A DNA stretch of 64,000 nucleotides from Aptenodytes patagonicus (Eukaryota; Chordata; Aves; Sphenisciformes; Spheniscidae): positions 24,704,932 to 24,768,931 of the forward strand of contig NC_134950.1 in assembly GCF_965638725.1 (NCBI RefSeq), given 5' to 3'. A program made the position numbers and the translations under genes. Below the pieces are notes generated by a model. That model was not told the origin of the DNA. It was given only the letters and a program-made list of their open reading frames with translations, and did no database searches. The first letter of the stretch is position 1. The number at the start of each line of letters is the position of its first letter. This document shows positions 43,021-56,029 of this stretch, piece after piece.

Positions 43021-43094
43021 TGTATAATATGCAATGCATATTATACACTGATATTGTAATGCATTATACATTAATATGCAATGCATATTATACA
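43021..43094 (+). repeat. Palindrome and 22-bp direct repeat cluster
   Basis: TGTATAATATGCA (43021-43033) and TGCATATTATACA (43035-43047) are perfect reverse complements around one base. The last 22 bases of this palindrome (43026-43047) recur exactly at 43073-43094, 47 bp away. The DNA between is again AT-rich with TAATGCATTATACA. Confidence 0.95.
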
Positions 43095-46000
43095 ACCTTG
43101 CATAAGTGTCCCTGTGACTCTGAACAGCAAATTTTCCCACTGTCTAAAATTTCAGATGCTTAGTATTTATTCCATGATAAGGGGACCACTTCTACACTGT
43201 TTATCTTCTCTGACTGTGTTGTTTCTAATCAAATGAACCTATGACATACTATTAAGAGGTTATGTCAAATAAATGGTAGTGTCTAATGTGATCTGCCTCC
43301 AATTTTGACCTTTCCTCCGTCCTCCTGGGAGATGAATCGGGCCAAGGATGGAAACACCAGTCAAGCAAAAATCTGCATTTATATTCACACTCCCATGAGC
43401 AAATTAGACAGGACTCTTCTTTGAGAACTGATCCCCAAAGTAGTATATCTGAAAGAAAGACTCTGTTGATGTTAACAGATTCTGGATCAGGTTGTAGAGA
43501 CATTCTGCCTAGTTTGAACTGCATAGAGCAGGGATTTACTACCTATTAATCTTACTGAAGGAGAGATACAGTATGTATTAAAGCATGTAGTTTGGCTTTT
43601 TTCTTCAGTTTCAGTTTTTCATTGTTTTACCTAGTATTCAAATTAGCACATTCATTTTAAAATTAGCTTTAAGGAATTTAAACTGCATATCGTTAATCCG
43701 GTAAGAGCAGCTTAATACCACCAGTGTAACAAATTAGATCATGGAACTACAGAAGAGCTCAAGGATGAAGCAATAAAAGTTGTGTACTGGCCAGTTCAAG
43801 GTTACACAAAAACATTAAGCTCTCTCTTGTTTAGAAGACATTGAAATGTGATATATGAACACAAAAGAAGTAATGTCTTTAAATCTTAAAACGATTAGCA
43901 GTTTTACTCTGTAGGGATCTATGGGAGGAGGTGGACTCCACCCTGAGGAAGATAAAAGACCTCAGTTTTCTCAACTGGAAGGAGTGATTCATTTTAGGTG
44001 GAAGTGGTATGCATGTGATATTCCTCATGTGGTAAATTAACTGTTTCCATTAAGAAAGCTCCTAGCATATGGAATTGCTCTATTTTCCTCTGCTCTGCAG
44101 AGAAAATTATACCACCAAAACATTTTCTTTTTGCTAAAGCCAGCCTAGGTAAAAATGGGCACTGTTGATGGCTGTTGATAAATTCCTTTTTGCTATTAAA
44201 GAAGTACATTAATCTTCAATTGGTTTTCTCCTTGCAACTAAGAAAATTCATTTTTAGTGAAAGAATAGTGGAAAAAGCTTAGGTCTCAAATTTAATGGGG
44301 TTCATAAGCTCTCTAGACAGTAACTTGCTTTATGTTCTCCTGTGTTTTTATAGCCTGACCTATGTACACTCAGTCACTTCAAAGTTTTGTTTTCAGCAGA
44401 AAGTTTCCTTGCTTGGTAGTGACAGTAGTTTAAGTACTCATCCTGGGTAGTGGTGAGGATGCCATAAAACTCTCCCCTATTGAACCAAACTGAACCTGAT
44501 TAGTGGAGGCTCAAATCAGTGCATCGTATAAAGCCAGTTCCGTGAAACTTTATTATTTGCTGCTTTGCTGTTTCTTTAGTACACGGGCTGCTGTGGGGAA
44601 GGCTTCCCACTGCTCTTAAGAGCAGAATGAGAATATAAGTGCAAATCTTAATCTTTTTCTTGTTTTGAATATATTTCTACTTTCCACAGGATCTTATCCT
44701 GTAATCAGACCCATTACTTCACAGTCAGTCATGAAATGGCTGTTATGCCACTGAACTTTTTTTGTGAAGTTTTAAGACTAGAATTGTATTTAGGTCTTTT
44801 TTTTTTTAAGTGTGACTGTACATGTTATACGAGTAGCTTATTTGGACTTGAATTATGATCTTCTGGCATGTTTTGATTGGGAAAGGTTGGAAAAAAGTAG
44901 GAAACTGAAATTTTGTGGTTTCTGGATTTTAAAGCATTTACAATGAGTGATTCTTCCACGTACAAAACACTTGCTTTGTTATAGCTATGAAGCAAGCTGG
45001 AGATGTGCTTCAGAAATAAATAGAAAGGGTTTTATTAAAAGAAAAAAAGCCCTATAACTGAGTAAGCTGTAAGCACTTCATGGCATTGCTTTTGTAGTGC
45101 TCAATATTCATGATGCGCTTTCCAGTTGCATTGGGTTCTCCTCCTTTGTCATTTGTTATTCTGTACCTGTGCTTCCCACCTTTTTACACTTCTCTTCGAG
45201 CGCTTCTGTGAAAGGCCCACAAGGGCAAGGAAACTTCCCTTCTTTAAAGCTGAAAGAATGGGTCTTGTTAGCCTCTTGAAAACATTGTCCCTAAAAAATA
45301 AAAAAAAAATCCTAATCTTCCCTAAACATTTGTGTCAGGTATTCCTCAAACTCTCAGCTCAGGAGGTAAAGGAAGATGGGAGAAAATGCAGCCTTCATGG
45401 TGGTGGAAGCCTTGGGCATAAAGCTGTGTGTATTCAGGCAGCTGAAGTTAATTTCGTGTAGTACTTGCTTCATCAAGTAACAATGATTCAATCATTCTTT
45501 AGTTATTGATACTAGTTTCCATTCCTAATGCAGGCATCAAGCCTTGCTAGTTAAATGTTATTTATTTATTCTCCAGGGTGTGAGCACACCTCTTCGCAGA
45601 CTGGTGAACAGATGGTTGCCCCCAGAAAGAGGGGGAATATTTTTGTGTAGAAGGGAATCCAGAGTAACCCTGAGTATTACCACAACAACAGTAATTGTTT
45701 TACAAACCAAAATGAAATTTTTCTTCAAGTTGATGGTAATCTGTAGATCCCACGAGCACAATCAATGCAGCTGTAGTACAGACTGGAATATCTTCTGTGG
45801 TTCACTGTAAATAGCAACTCCGTATCCATGGTTTATTTTTACCATAGTGTGCTATAATAGGAAAAATAGCAAATGGTAAGTCTATATATAGCCTGTTACT
45901 AAGACTGTGACCTAAATGGTTAGTCAACAGAAAAATCCTATCCTAATCAACAAATATCTTTGGGTCTAGTAATAATATTTTGGATACCAAAATGATGTAC

Positions 46001-49000
46001 TACGTAGTGAGAGGAATTGCAGCAGTGCAGGTAATATTTTACTATTGCAGGTTTTTACTGCTCTTTTTAATGTCAAGTAGGAATTTTGTGAATCGCGCTG
46101 ATTTTAATAGAGTGGATATGGATGGCAGAATGTGTACCTATATTTCCTGACTACTTATTTTCTGCATCTTTCTTTTGCTGGACCAGCAAAAAGTCAATTT
46201 CCTTTTATGTGACATTTATTAACCATTAAGTTGTGAATAGTTCAGGAAAAGAAATAAAAACCAATTGTTCTTTATTCCTAAGCTTGATTAAAAACTCACT
46301 TTAAAAAAATCTAAATTTTAGTCCGAACTTGAGAATATGCTGTTCTTTTATATTTTATTTATAACTATTTTATGACTGACAGGGTTATGAAAGTATGTAA
46401 CAAATTCTTAGATAAGCCTTCAAGGTTACTTCATGTTAGACATGATAGGTAGGAAAAAATACAGGCAGAAGTCAGTTTTTCTTATCTTCTGTATAAACAA
46501 GCTGGTATTTCATTCAAGGCCTTTTCCTTAACTTTCAGCATACCAGATTGCTATCAGGCAGTCACAGGGAGAGCCATGCAAACATGTTGTTGTTGACTAT
46601 TTGTCTGCTGAATTTATTAATTGGTTTCTAAGGAAATCAGGCTCCTGCATTCATTCTGTCTTTGTGCTTGCCTGATGTTCCTTCCCTTTCTCCCCTTCAC
46701 AATTGTTTGTGACTCAGCTGGCCCATATTCATCATGTTTGTTGAAAAGCTGGAGGTCTGTAAAGATAGTAAGTTCCTATTTTTACAAAACTCGTAGGTGA
46801 TGGGTAGAGGAGGGAATGCCCTGTTTGTGGGGCTGTCCACCCCATGACAAGGGAAAAGCAAGGAAACTCTGTCCTGAGCTGCTGGGTTTGGGACCATGCT
46901 GCAGACTGACCTGCAGCCTTCTCCTGAGAGCTAAACACCAGGTTGTGATGCAGACACAGGATACTCGTAACTCTGTGGGGTAACGCCAGGGTGGGCCAAA
47001 GCACGGTGAGGTATCAGTGATGTGGAGGGGTTGTACGGAGCACAGAGCAGGGGGCATGCTTGGGGGTCTATGTGGGCAGTAAGGATATTGCGGGTTTTGG
47101 CATGCCGAGGGGGTGAATGGAGCTACTGTGGAATGATACAGGGGACACTGAGGGAGAGAGCACTGAGGACCCTGTGAAAGAGCTGGGGGGCTACCATGGT
47201 GAAAGGGTAGAAAGCACATGGGGAAAAGAGCTAGGCTGTGAAAAGCACCACGGACGTGATGAAGGACTAGGGGTATTTTGTTTGCAGAGCATAAGGTGTT
47301 TGTGACGTGTCTCTCTTGGAATATATGTACTATTAATTCTGCTGTTTTCTAGTAGTGCCATGTATAAGTTACAATGCATGTTGTTTAAATGAGCCTGATC
47401 GAATACCTTCTGAAGTAAATGTTGCTTTTATTTGCTACCAAAGGAACTAGATAAGGTCCCTACTATAACATACATAATTTATTTGCATGATGTTTATGAA
47501 TGACTTTGAAGTATATATTTGGAATTTAAATCTTACCATTTGTAGTACCTGTTAGAAACTGACATGAGCTTCTCAAGTAATTTTTATCCTTCTCAGGTTT
47601 ATCATGAATTATGTGCAACTGAGGCAGGGTTGATACCTTGGAACTTTTTGGTTCATATATTTAGGGGCTTGGGGACTGTCTTAGTTTGTGGTTATACAGC
47701 ACCTAGTACTTGTCCATGCCATCATGATTCCTGATTCCATTGCAGTATAAGTAATTATAATATAAATTATTTTATCTGTTTATAAAACTACATTATAATA
47801 TAAAATAATTATAGTACTCAAAAACTAAGTATAGTCTTCATCCACCCTTTGGTCTAAGGAATTATATTTGATGTTGATGCCAGTTCTGCAGAGAAGGGAG
47901 TCCTAATGCATGCTGATAAATTGGTGAAGTGGGTGAAATACTTTAGAAGAAAAAGAGTAATTCAGTTAGTTTTCTCCAATATTTTTAAGATTGGGCTACA
48001 TTAAACCTTTTCTTACTCACCTGCCTTCTTAGTGGCGTTATATAGTTCCACTGTTGGAAGAAATCATGGGAATACCCATGTAGATTGTCGGCAACTTCCT
48101 CATCTCCATGTTGTCTAGACACATAGTATATTCATGACTCCAGAACATCTAGGCTTCCCTTGACTGGAAAGCCTTAATGAGGTAGTAGAACAGAGGGAGT
48201 CTGTTTTCCCTTTCAAAGTTCCTTCTTTGCTGGTGGCTTGGTATAGTATTGTAATGAATACCAAATCAGTGTTATATTTCACAGCATGGTTCCCAAATTC
48301 ATGTTGCAGGGGAAAGGTGAGATGGTGGTGTTTATTCCAATATCATTGACTAAAAATAGCATTTGAAATTGTAAGAGGTGAATAAAGTGATCTTGAAAAA
48401 ATACTATGGTATATATGTTATCTTCTTAATGATATTTTATTTTCAGCATAAATGTGCTTAGGAAGCATTCTGTCAGTTGAATAAGGCACAACTGAAACTT
48501 CTGTGAGAAAGGCATGGAATTGATCAGTATTTTTTGGCACTGTCTGCCTTGTGAAGTTATAAAGCCATGTTACGTAACTTTTTCTGTTTCAGGCATCTTG
48601 GGGTTTTTCACGCTTTTCTTTCTTCAGTGGCATAGATGGAGGACACTCCTGTGCCCTTCTTCCTCAATTATCAGGTAGTCAGGGTATTTTCTGGGAGTGG
48701 GGATTGTGGTATTAAATCATTTTGAACAAAGAGAGCAAATACCTAAATTTGCTATTCTTGGATAAACTTTCTTTAGACTTGTTCTCGTCAACTGTTATTA
48801 AAGGGGGAGGGAAGAGTAGCAGATTAGGCTGTTTAGCCTAACTTCTTTCCAGAGAAATACATGTGTGAATGGGGAGAGGGAGCACTTCTTGGCTCCCCTT
48901 CTTTGTCTTGCTGTTACAACTATAATATAGCATCTGTATTTTTTCTAAGACTCATTTTCCTTGCTTGAATGTATAGTTTATTACAGCTTTGGCTTGAGAG

Positions 49001-50230
49001 GGGGAGCTGGATAAAACCTGCCTCCTCTGAAATAACCTGAACAAAGTATTGCCTTAAAGATTTGTGTTAAAGGATGCGGAGACAGCCTCTGCATTCCAGG
49101 AGTATCACAGCCAAATGGGCTACCCTTCATTAGGTGAAATTGGTGAAATGTAAGTAATAATTGGTCAGTGGGTATAATCAAATACTTTGTAAAACAAAGT
49201 TGGACACTAGCCACGTGGCATCTTTTACCTGCCTGACCTCACTTGTCCCAGAACTGGGAGACGGGAAGTCTTGCAGGGTTCCTCCCCACCACTTTCTGAT
49301 GCACTCATACTGCACTGCATCTGAGGCATCCGCTGGCTCCTTCTCCTGGGTGGTTTTTTTTGGCATCTCCTACAAACAGTTGTCTATGGTATGGACACAT
49401 CTGGCAGTACTGCTGGTGAGCCACTCTGGCTTGTGGGATGATACTTGGAAGAGTTCTGCGTTAATCTGTTGTGCAAAGGAAGATGTTCTATTGCAGTTTT
49501 TCCGTGACTCAGAAAGACAAAGAAACCTAAAAGGTCATATGGTGGTGTGTGATTTGTTTTATGGGTTCATTCAATATTGCCATTGTGCATTTAGCCTGAC
49601 CACAGTGAGTCAACTGGATTGAACTGACTCAGCCAAAGTAGAGGACTTGCACAACAGTAGGACTTCAGTCATTCAAAATTCCCTTGCTAATGCACATCAA
49701 AGAGATGAAATTAGTTATGGAGTGCAGATTTTTTTTGGGGGGGAGTGCTGTTGTACATATAAAATCAGTTTAAAGTGGAACTTGGGCATCCCAGTATTTT
49801 TATGGATCTTGCCTAAGTGTTTTACTACCTTGAACTTCCATTGGTTACGCAAATAAACCTACTTTCAGGAAAGGATACAGAAATTGGCTTGAACATTTAA
49901 GCTTTTCTTGGATTGACTTGGCTGGATCTACTTGGATGCTTTGTCAGTTAGTATCATAAATTGCTTCATAAACAGCAGAAAGTCAGAAGTTGTAAGGTGG
50001 AGAAATTGCAGGTAACTGTCACATGGTACTTGGTGGCCCAAAATCTGCTGCTTGAATAATTACGTGACAGCTTCCTATGGCTTTGCAGGGTAACTTGTAT
50101 GCTTTGGCATTAAAAAGTCAAGTGCCAAGGGCCAGCGTTTTTCACCTCAAAGCTGTACTGTGTCACCTGAGCCAGCTGTGGAGAGCAGCTCCCCCGTCCT
50201 GCCATGACTAACTTCAGACTTCCTCTCTGC
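43095..50230. other. Intergenic between STK3 and OSR2, right part
   Basis: AT-rich sequence with no exon recognised. An AT-only inverted and direct repeat patch lies at 47752-47815. A GC-richer block at about 46850-47280 and an open frame at 49161-49622 have no recognisable product. Confidence 0.65.
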
Positions 50231-50644
50231 TGTGCTCTGGAGCCAGTTGTCCGTGAAGAGATTTAACTTTTCAAGGAGGGGCTGGATGCAGCTCAGCACC
50301 AAGCGCGGCTGTCCCTTGGCCGGTGCAGACAGGCGGATGAAAGGCCGCCCGGCAGCGTTGCCCCGAAGCGACGGGGCCCAGGGGTGGCAGCGGGGGAAGA
50401 GCCGCCCTCAGCCTCAGCCTCCGCCTCAGGCCGCGGCTCTGCCCCAGGCCTGCCCTTGCCCGAAGGCCCAGCTCCAAGAGTCGGGGGATGAGGTGAGCGT
50501 GTGGGGGAGGGACGGCTGTCCTTCTCCCCGGCGGCACCTCAGGGCCCCGGGTCTCTGTTTCTTCGCCGCCTGGTTTGCCACGCCCGGCCAGGCCCCTCCG
50601 GGTGTCCCTCCCGCAGGAACGGGTAGGGCAGGTTCCTCGGGAGG

Positions 50645-50663
50645 ACTACACCTCCCGGCGTGC
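50645..50663 (+). promoter_or_regulatory. ZNF143/THAP11-type element, forward copy
   Basis: ACTACACCTCCCGGCGTGC matches the promoter consensus ACTAYRNNNCCCR exactly in its first 13 bases and continues like the longer form ending in ATGC. It lies about 435 nt above the STK3 start codon. Confidence 0.65.
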
Positions 50664-50686
50664 CCCGCGGGCCACAGCCACATGGA

Positions 50687-50698
50687 GCATGCCGGGAG
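50687..50698 (-). promoter_or_regulatory. Half-element like ZNF143, reverse copy
   Basis: On the minus strand this reads CTCCCGGCATGC, the same right half as the forward element 24 nt away, with a better ATGC end. The ACTACA half is not present in recognisable form. Confidence 0.45.
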
Positions 50699-50816
50699 CG
50701 CGGCGCCTCGGCCCCGGCGGCACCGCCGCCTCCATGTTCTTCCCCTCCCGCCGGCGCGACACCGCCCGCTCTTCCCGTGGTGGGGTGGGGCCTCGTCCCT
50801 CCTGCCGCTCTGAGCG

Positions 50817-50823
50817 ACTTCCG
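50817..50823 (-). promoter_or_regulatory. ETS/GABP-type site CGGAAGT
   Basis: CGGAAGT on the minus strand, seven bases before the CCAAT box. The pairing is common in TATA-less CpG promoters. Confidence 0.45.
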
Positions 50824-50829
50824 TGCCGC

Positions 50830-50834
50830 CCAAT
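50830..50834 (+). promoter_or_regulatory. CCAAT box (NF-Y type)
   Basis: CCAATCAG context in the forward orientation, about 265 nt above the STK3 start codon. Its position suits initiation near 50890-50930. Confidence 0.5.
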
Positions 50835-51098
50835 CAGTACTTGCGATGGCGTGGGTTGTAACCACTGAGAGGCGCGAGGGGGCGGGCCTCCGCCGGCAGC
50901 CGGGTAGGTAGCGGTAGTGGCGGTTGCCTGAGAGAGGCTGGGAGCGGCGGCGGCCGAGGGAGGGCGCGAGCCCCGTTTAAAGGGCCAGCGAGCTCGCACG
51001 AAAGTTGTGAGGAGTTTAGCGGCTACCGGCTCGGTGGTGCCTAGGGGCTCGGCCGGGAGCCCCCCTCCGGACGGCGGGGCCGGGGGGCCAGCAGCGGC

Positions 51099-51121
51099 AT
51101 GGAGCAGGCAGCGCCCAAGAG
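51099..51121 (+). CDS. STK3: STK3 exon 1 coding part
   Basis: ATG has G at -3 and G at +4. The exon encodes MEQAAPK plus two bases of Ser8 and ends at AAGAG|GTAACG. The N-terminus is one residue shorter than human MEQPPAPKS. An in-frame TAG at 51042-51044 excludes a longer in-frame protein from this exon. Confidence 0.93.
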
Positions 51122-54100
51122 GTAACGACTCTCCCTGGCGGCCCCTTCCCCTCCCGGAAGCGAGCGGGGCGGCACGACCGGGGTGAGGCCTTCGGCCGGG
51201 GGGGAGCGGCCGGGCGAGCGCGCCCGGCCGCTCCCCCCCGGCCCCCCGCCGGCCTCGGGAGGCTCCGGTCCTGGGCTCTGTGAGGGGGGCGGCGGGATAG
51301 CGACGGGGGCTGAGACCTGCCTGGGGGCCGGAGGGGTTGTGTTGCGTTGATGAAGGTCTTCTGGGGGGGGGGGGGGGGTGGTGTCCCCGAAATAACCGTC
51401 CTGGATAAACCTCCAGGTGGAGGCAAACCCTTAGGGGCTGGTTGAGTTACAAGAGGAACGCTTTAATGTGAAATGAGGGAAACCTCATCGCCGAGAAGAG
51501 TCCTTTGCGGCCTGGGGGTCTGTGCCCTTTATGGTTCAGGTCTATGGAAGAAACCGGCGTAAGTAGTTGTTCTTATCTTTCCACACTGGAACGTGCCCTT
51601 GTGTCCTGCTGGTGGAGAGATGCTTGTGGGGGTGGGCGTTGCATAGTTGCAATTGCAAAGCAAGGAGTGGGAAGAGGCAAAAATCAAGAGTATTCCGGCA
51701 GTGTATGTATTTTCTGAAATATATAGGCTATCTGGTCGTATTAATTACTACGTGGGTTGGGGTTTTTTTGAGCATTTATCATTTGACTTCTTTTTGTGTG
51801 CATGTGTAACGATGTGAAACCATGAGTTTTTGCTTGAAATGTGACACTGTTGTCTTAGTTCACAAAATAATTTTGCTTTAATCACATTTAATCGTATTAA
51901 ACTTAATTGTCTATTTAAATTGCAACAGTCCTTTCTTGGATGTAGTTATATACTACGTAGAATGTAGTTGTGTGGTACACAGAATGTAGTTACACAGTTT
52001 ACATATATACTTACTGTCTTAGAACTCCAAGTATTTTACTCTTGCTTCCTGTTAATTTAATGAAAAAACTAGGGACTACACAATATAAATTGGTGGTAGA
52101 AGATAACAAATCAACTTTTACATTCTACTTTAAAACATTTACGTTTTACATTTAAAACCTTTAAAATTCTTTAAAACAGCTTCCTGCAGGATGACAGGAC
52201 TTGAAGAATGCAGTCTTGAACTTCTACTGTTTTCCCTCCAATAATACATCAAGTAACAGTATCTACTACTTGAAAACTTTGACCAAGAATCGATTAGTAG
52301 TTGTTATGCAGAGTGTTTTTAGCAGGCAATGGGAGGAGGAGGGACAGGCCTATGCTGTAGTTTCAGGCTGGCAGTGCTGCATGTCTCAAATAAAGGAAGT
52401 AGGACAGGCACCAGCGAGGGTTTAAGAGAAGAAATGGGAATGTCTGAGGAGTAATCAATGTTACCACCACCAGTGCAAAGCTTGGGATCTGGTGATATCA
52501 AAGGATTGAAAATAAAACTTGAAGTTAGCATAATCTACAAGATTTTTTTTTTTTTTTTGAAAGATCTGGGATTTGTTCTAACTTTTATTACCAAGCTGGA
52601 AGTGTGTGTCTGGCCTAATTGAAAGTGAGGAGCTGTTTATATCCTTAGATTCAGTCAGGAGGAATTAGAAAGCTAATGAGAGAACTTCTAAACTCTCTGG
52701 CACGTTTTTATACTTTTCATGTTTTTTGAAGCTTATTTCTGGAAATTTGAATGTGATGAGAACTAATGGATTTGTTTCTTTAGTGGGAGGGAAGATATTA
52801 ACTCAGGTTTTCATAAGATATTAACTCAGGTTTTTCATAAATGTGCATATATATACACCATTTATCCATTGTTTTTTTTTTTTTACAGTTTTCTGATTGT
52901 TTGGCATTCCCAACTATTTTGCTAGGCCAGCCCCTCTTTCTGCAAGTCTAGAAGGAGTACAGATTATTTTTTGTGGGCTGAATTTTTTGATGCCTGCCTT
53001 GGATGCAGTAGTGGCTTGGGATGGACATGCCATGTTTACTTGGCAAAATAGATGTGAGCACTAGACTTCTTTACTTTGGTGCTTGCTGTCCACAGGAGCA
53101 GCTACTGACAGGGATCTGTTGCCATGATATATCTGTAGTGCAAGACATTCATCTAGAGGTAGCAAGAATTTCATATGAACACTTCCAAGCTGCATGGATG
53201 TCCTAGAATCCCAGTGTTCTCTCACAGGTGTAGGGCACTTTTATTCCTCATTTCCCAGTAAAGGAACATACAACACGGTTGTGTGTTGTGTAAATCTTTA
53301 AAACAGCCCTTTAGAAAGTAGCAGTGATGATGCCCAAGTGACGGGCTAGGCCACTGTGGCTTTTAAATGGGGATGCTGTCAAAATCGCCAGCTTTTCTTG
53401 TTTGACCAATGTACTGCAACAGTAACAGAAGACTTCTACAGAGGAGTCCTTTTCAGAATAGTTTTGTTTACTTTTTAAAATAATTTAGAGTAGGTGTTCT
53501 GATTTTATACTGAACAATTTGTATAGTAGTTGGTACAGTGTTTTCTTGCATCTGAATTTCTAACTGTATTTCAGATGTGCTTTATACTTCTTTCCTTCAC
53601 TAAAAAGGACATTCACTCTTGAAATAGTCAGTTACAAAATTTGCCTGAGTCTTGTAATTTTCCCCTGTTATTATTGTTGTATTTTTTCTGTATATATTGG
53701 CATACTCAGGTATGAGGAGATAGATTGTGTACAAGTGAAAAGGAAAGTAGCTAGATATGCATTTCTGTCAAAAACATAGTTTTTAATCTTGTCCATATCC
53801 TGCACGCTGCTGCCAAATAAAAGGCCTCTTAACAAGCATGGAGCTTGTTAATTAATGTTTTCCAGTCCTTTCTTTAAACTCGGGCAGTTTAATTTTCACT
53901 GAAATTTAAGTTTTGTGGGAAGGGAAAAACTTGTTTTTAAAATATGAACTGTCTGTGAAAAATTCGCTGGTTTTAATTTTTTTGTCAGTGGGCATGTAAG
54001 GTCATATGGATGACAATTGTCAAGTTCCTCCTGAAAATGATGGGACAAAAGTGTAAGTTCCCTTGGGTTTTATTGGTAGAAAACTAAATGTAAGTACACA

Positions 54101-55621
54101 ATACAACAATGTAAGCTGTCTTAAACTTGCTTCTACTTGTGTGAACGGTGTAAAGCAGTGTAAATGTCTCAAGGCTTTCACATGCCACCTCTATTTCTGA
54201 TGACTGCAGTGATTTCTCTTACTAGCTTCTCTTTTAATATTTCAGTATAATTGATCCCAGCCATTCTTTTTAAATGTTTCAATGTGCTAGTTCTTCTGCA
54301 AAATAAACCGCATATATTCATGTTTCATGGAGCAGCTGTCCAGTTTTCCATAACTCATGATAGTAATTGAAGGAGTTCTATTCTTTAGTCCTGCTTTATT
54401 TTTCTTTGTTAGCTTTCAGGTTTTTTTTTATGCCTACCTCTGTAGCGCATCACCAATTTACTTTGTAAAGTCCACACATAATGACCTTAGGACACTAAAC
54501 TCATAGTTTGTTTTTTCATGTTGGGGGGAAAAACACGTATCTCTTGCTCTTTCAGGTCTAAATTCAGATTTTTCTGATCTTTATGCTAGGATTGGTAGTC
54601 TTGGGTGCCTCTCATTGTTTCTAAATTTTTCTGCATTTGGTTATGTGGAGTTTTGCTGATGTACTCAATAACACGTAAGATTCTGGTTATGCTAAGTATG
54701 AATGTTTTCTCACATCAACTGGATTTATTGTGCTGGTTTTGGCTGGGATAGAGTTAATTTTCTTCATAGTAGCTAGTATGGGGCTATGTTTTGGATTTGT
54801 GCTGGAAACAGTGTTGATAATACAGGGATGTTTTAGTTGCTGCTGAGCAGTGCTTACACAGAGTCAAGGCCTTTTCTGCTCCTCACACCACCCCACCAGT
54901 GAGTAGGCTGGGGGTGCACAAGAAGTTGGGAGGGGACGCAGCTGGGACAGCTGACACCCAAACTGGCCAAAGGGATATCCCATACCATGTGACATCGTGC
55001 TCAGCATATAAAGCTGGGGGAAGAAGGAGGAAGGGGGGACGTTTGGAGTGATGGCGTTTGCCTTCCCAAGTAACCGTTATGCGTGATGGAGCCCTGCTTT
55101 CCTGGAGATGGCTGAACACCTGCCTGCCGATGGGAAGGAGTGAATGAATTCCTTGTTTTGCTTCACTTGTGCATGCAGCTTTTGCTTTACCTATTAAACT
55201 GTCTTTACCTCAACCCATGAGTTTTCTCACTTCTACCCTTCCGATTCTCTCCCCCTTCCCACTGGGAGGGAGTGAGTGAGTGGCTGTGTGGTGCTTAGTT
55301 GCTGGCTGGGGTTAAACAATGAGATTTATAAAAGTAAAATTCTTTGCTAGGATGTATTTTTCTTGTTTAAGAGACTAGGTGTTATGCAGAAAGTCAAACC
55401 TGCTTGGAACAAGAAAACCCTTTTGACAACTCTTGTTGTCCCAGAATTGTAGTTTAGTTAGTCCTCCTGCTTTCAGGAACAGCTGTCCTGGAAAACTACT
55501 GAAATAGCCCATAGTCACTACCTGATGATTTTCTAGAGCAAACAAAAGCAGAATGACTTTCTTCCCAAGTTTTATACTTGTCTTCTACACATCTCCTTTG
55601 GACTTTCTCACAGATACATAT

Positions 55622-55654
<33 letters not shown>

Positions 55655-55998
55655 TGGCACTTGCATCTTGTGGCCCGAATAGAACAGTACCTGAATTTAC
55701 TGATTTATTTGTTCTGTTTTAAATGCATGTGTTATAAAAGTAGAGGACCCATGAGGGAGAGGAATGAGACACCATCTTTCTCTCTGATTGTTATTGAGCC
55801 CTTTGTCTCTTCAGTTGTGCCTCCCCCCCACCCCTTTGTATTTCTAGTCATGCCTTAGCAGATAGGTATTTTGCTGGGTGCTCATAGTATTCACTTCCCA
55901 TATAGAACACTTTAATGCTTTTAAAAAAGCAGTGATCATTCTGAAATGGTTGGCTCTATATGTCTTATCTTGCATGTTTTCAGAGTGTGGATAGTAGG

Positions 55999-56029
<31 letters not shown>

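Larger units (their letters stand above)
50300..51098 (+). promoter_or_regulatory. STK3: STK3 CpG-island promoter and 5' UTR
   Basis: This is CpG-rich sequence ending at the STK3 start codon. There is no TATA box. Housekeeping-type motifs are visible: two ZNF143-like elements (50645-50663 and 50687-50698), an ETS site (50817-50823) and a CCAAT box (50830-50834). Transcription probably starts between about 50850 and 51030. The island continues past exon 1 to about 51300. A 193-codon open frame in this region is compositional. Confidence 0.8.

Noticed and set aside
46782..47219. 145-codon minus-strand frame
   Set aside because: No recognisable family, no splice or promoter context; Pro/Ser/His-rich product from a locally GC-rich block.
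47752..47815. AT-rich inverted repeat as a possible mobile element end
   Set aside because: Arms consist only of A and T with an indel and no target duplication; better explained as low-complexity sequence.
49161..49622. 153-codon plus-strand frame shortly above STK3
   Set aside because: No domain or similarity that I recognise and no CpG promoter at its start; likely chance.
50232..50813. 193-codon open frame on the plus strand upstream of STK3
   Set aside because: It lies in the CpG-island promoter, several other frames there are equally open, and the product is low-complexity Pro/Arg/Ala with no domain.
54883..55119. 78-codon minus-strand frame
   Set aside because: Lies wholly inside the solo LTR; not a retroviral gene.
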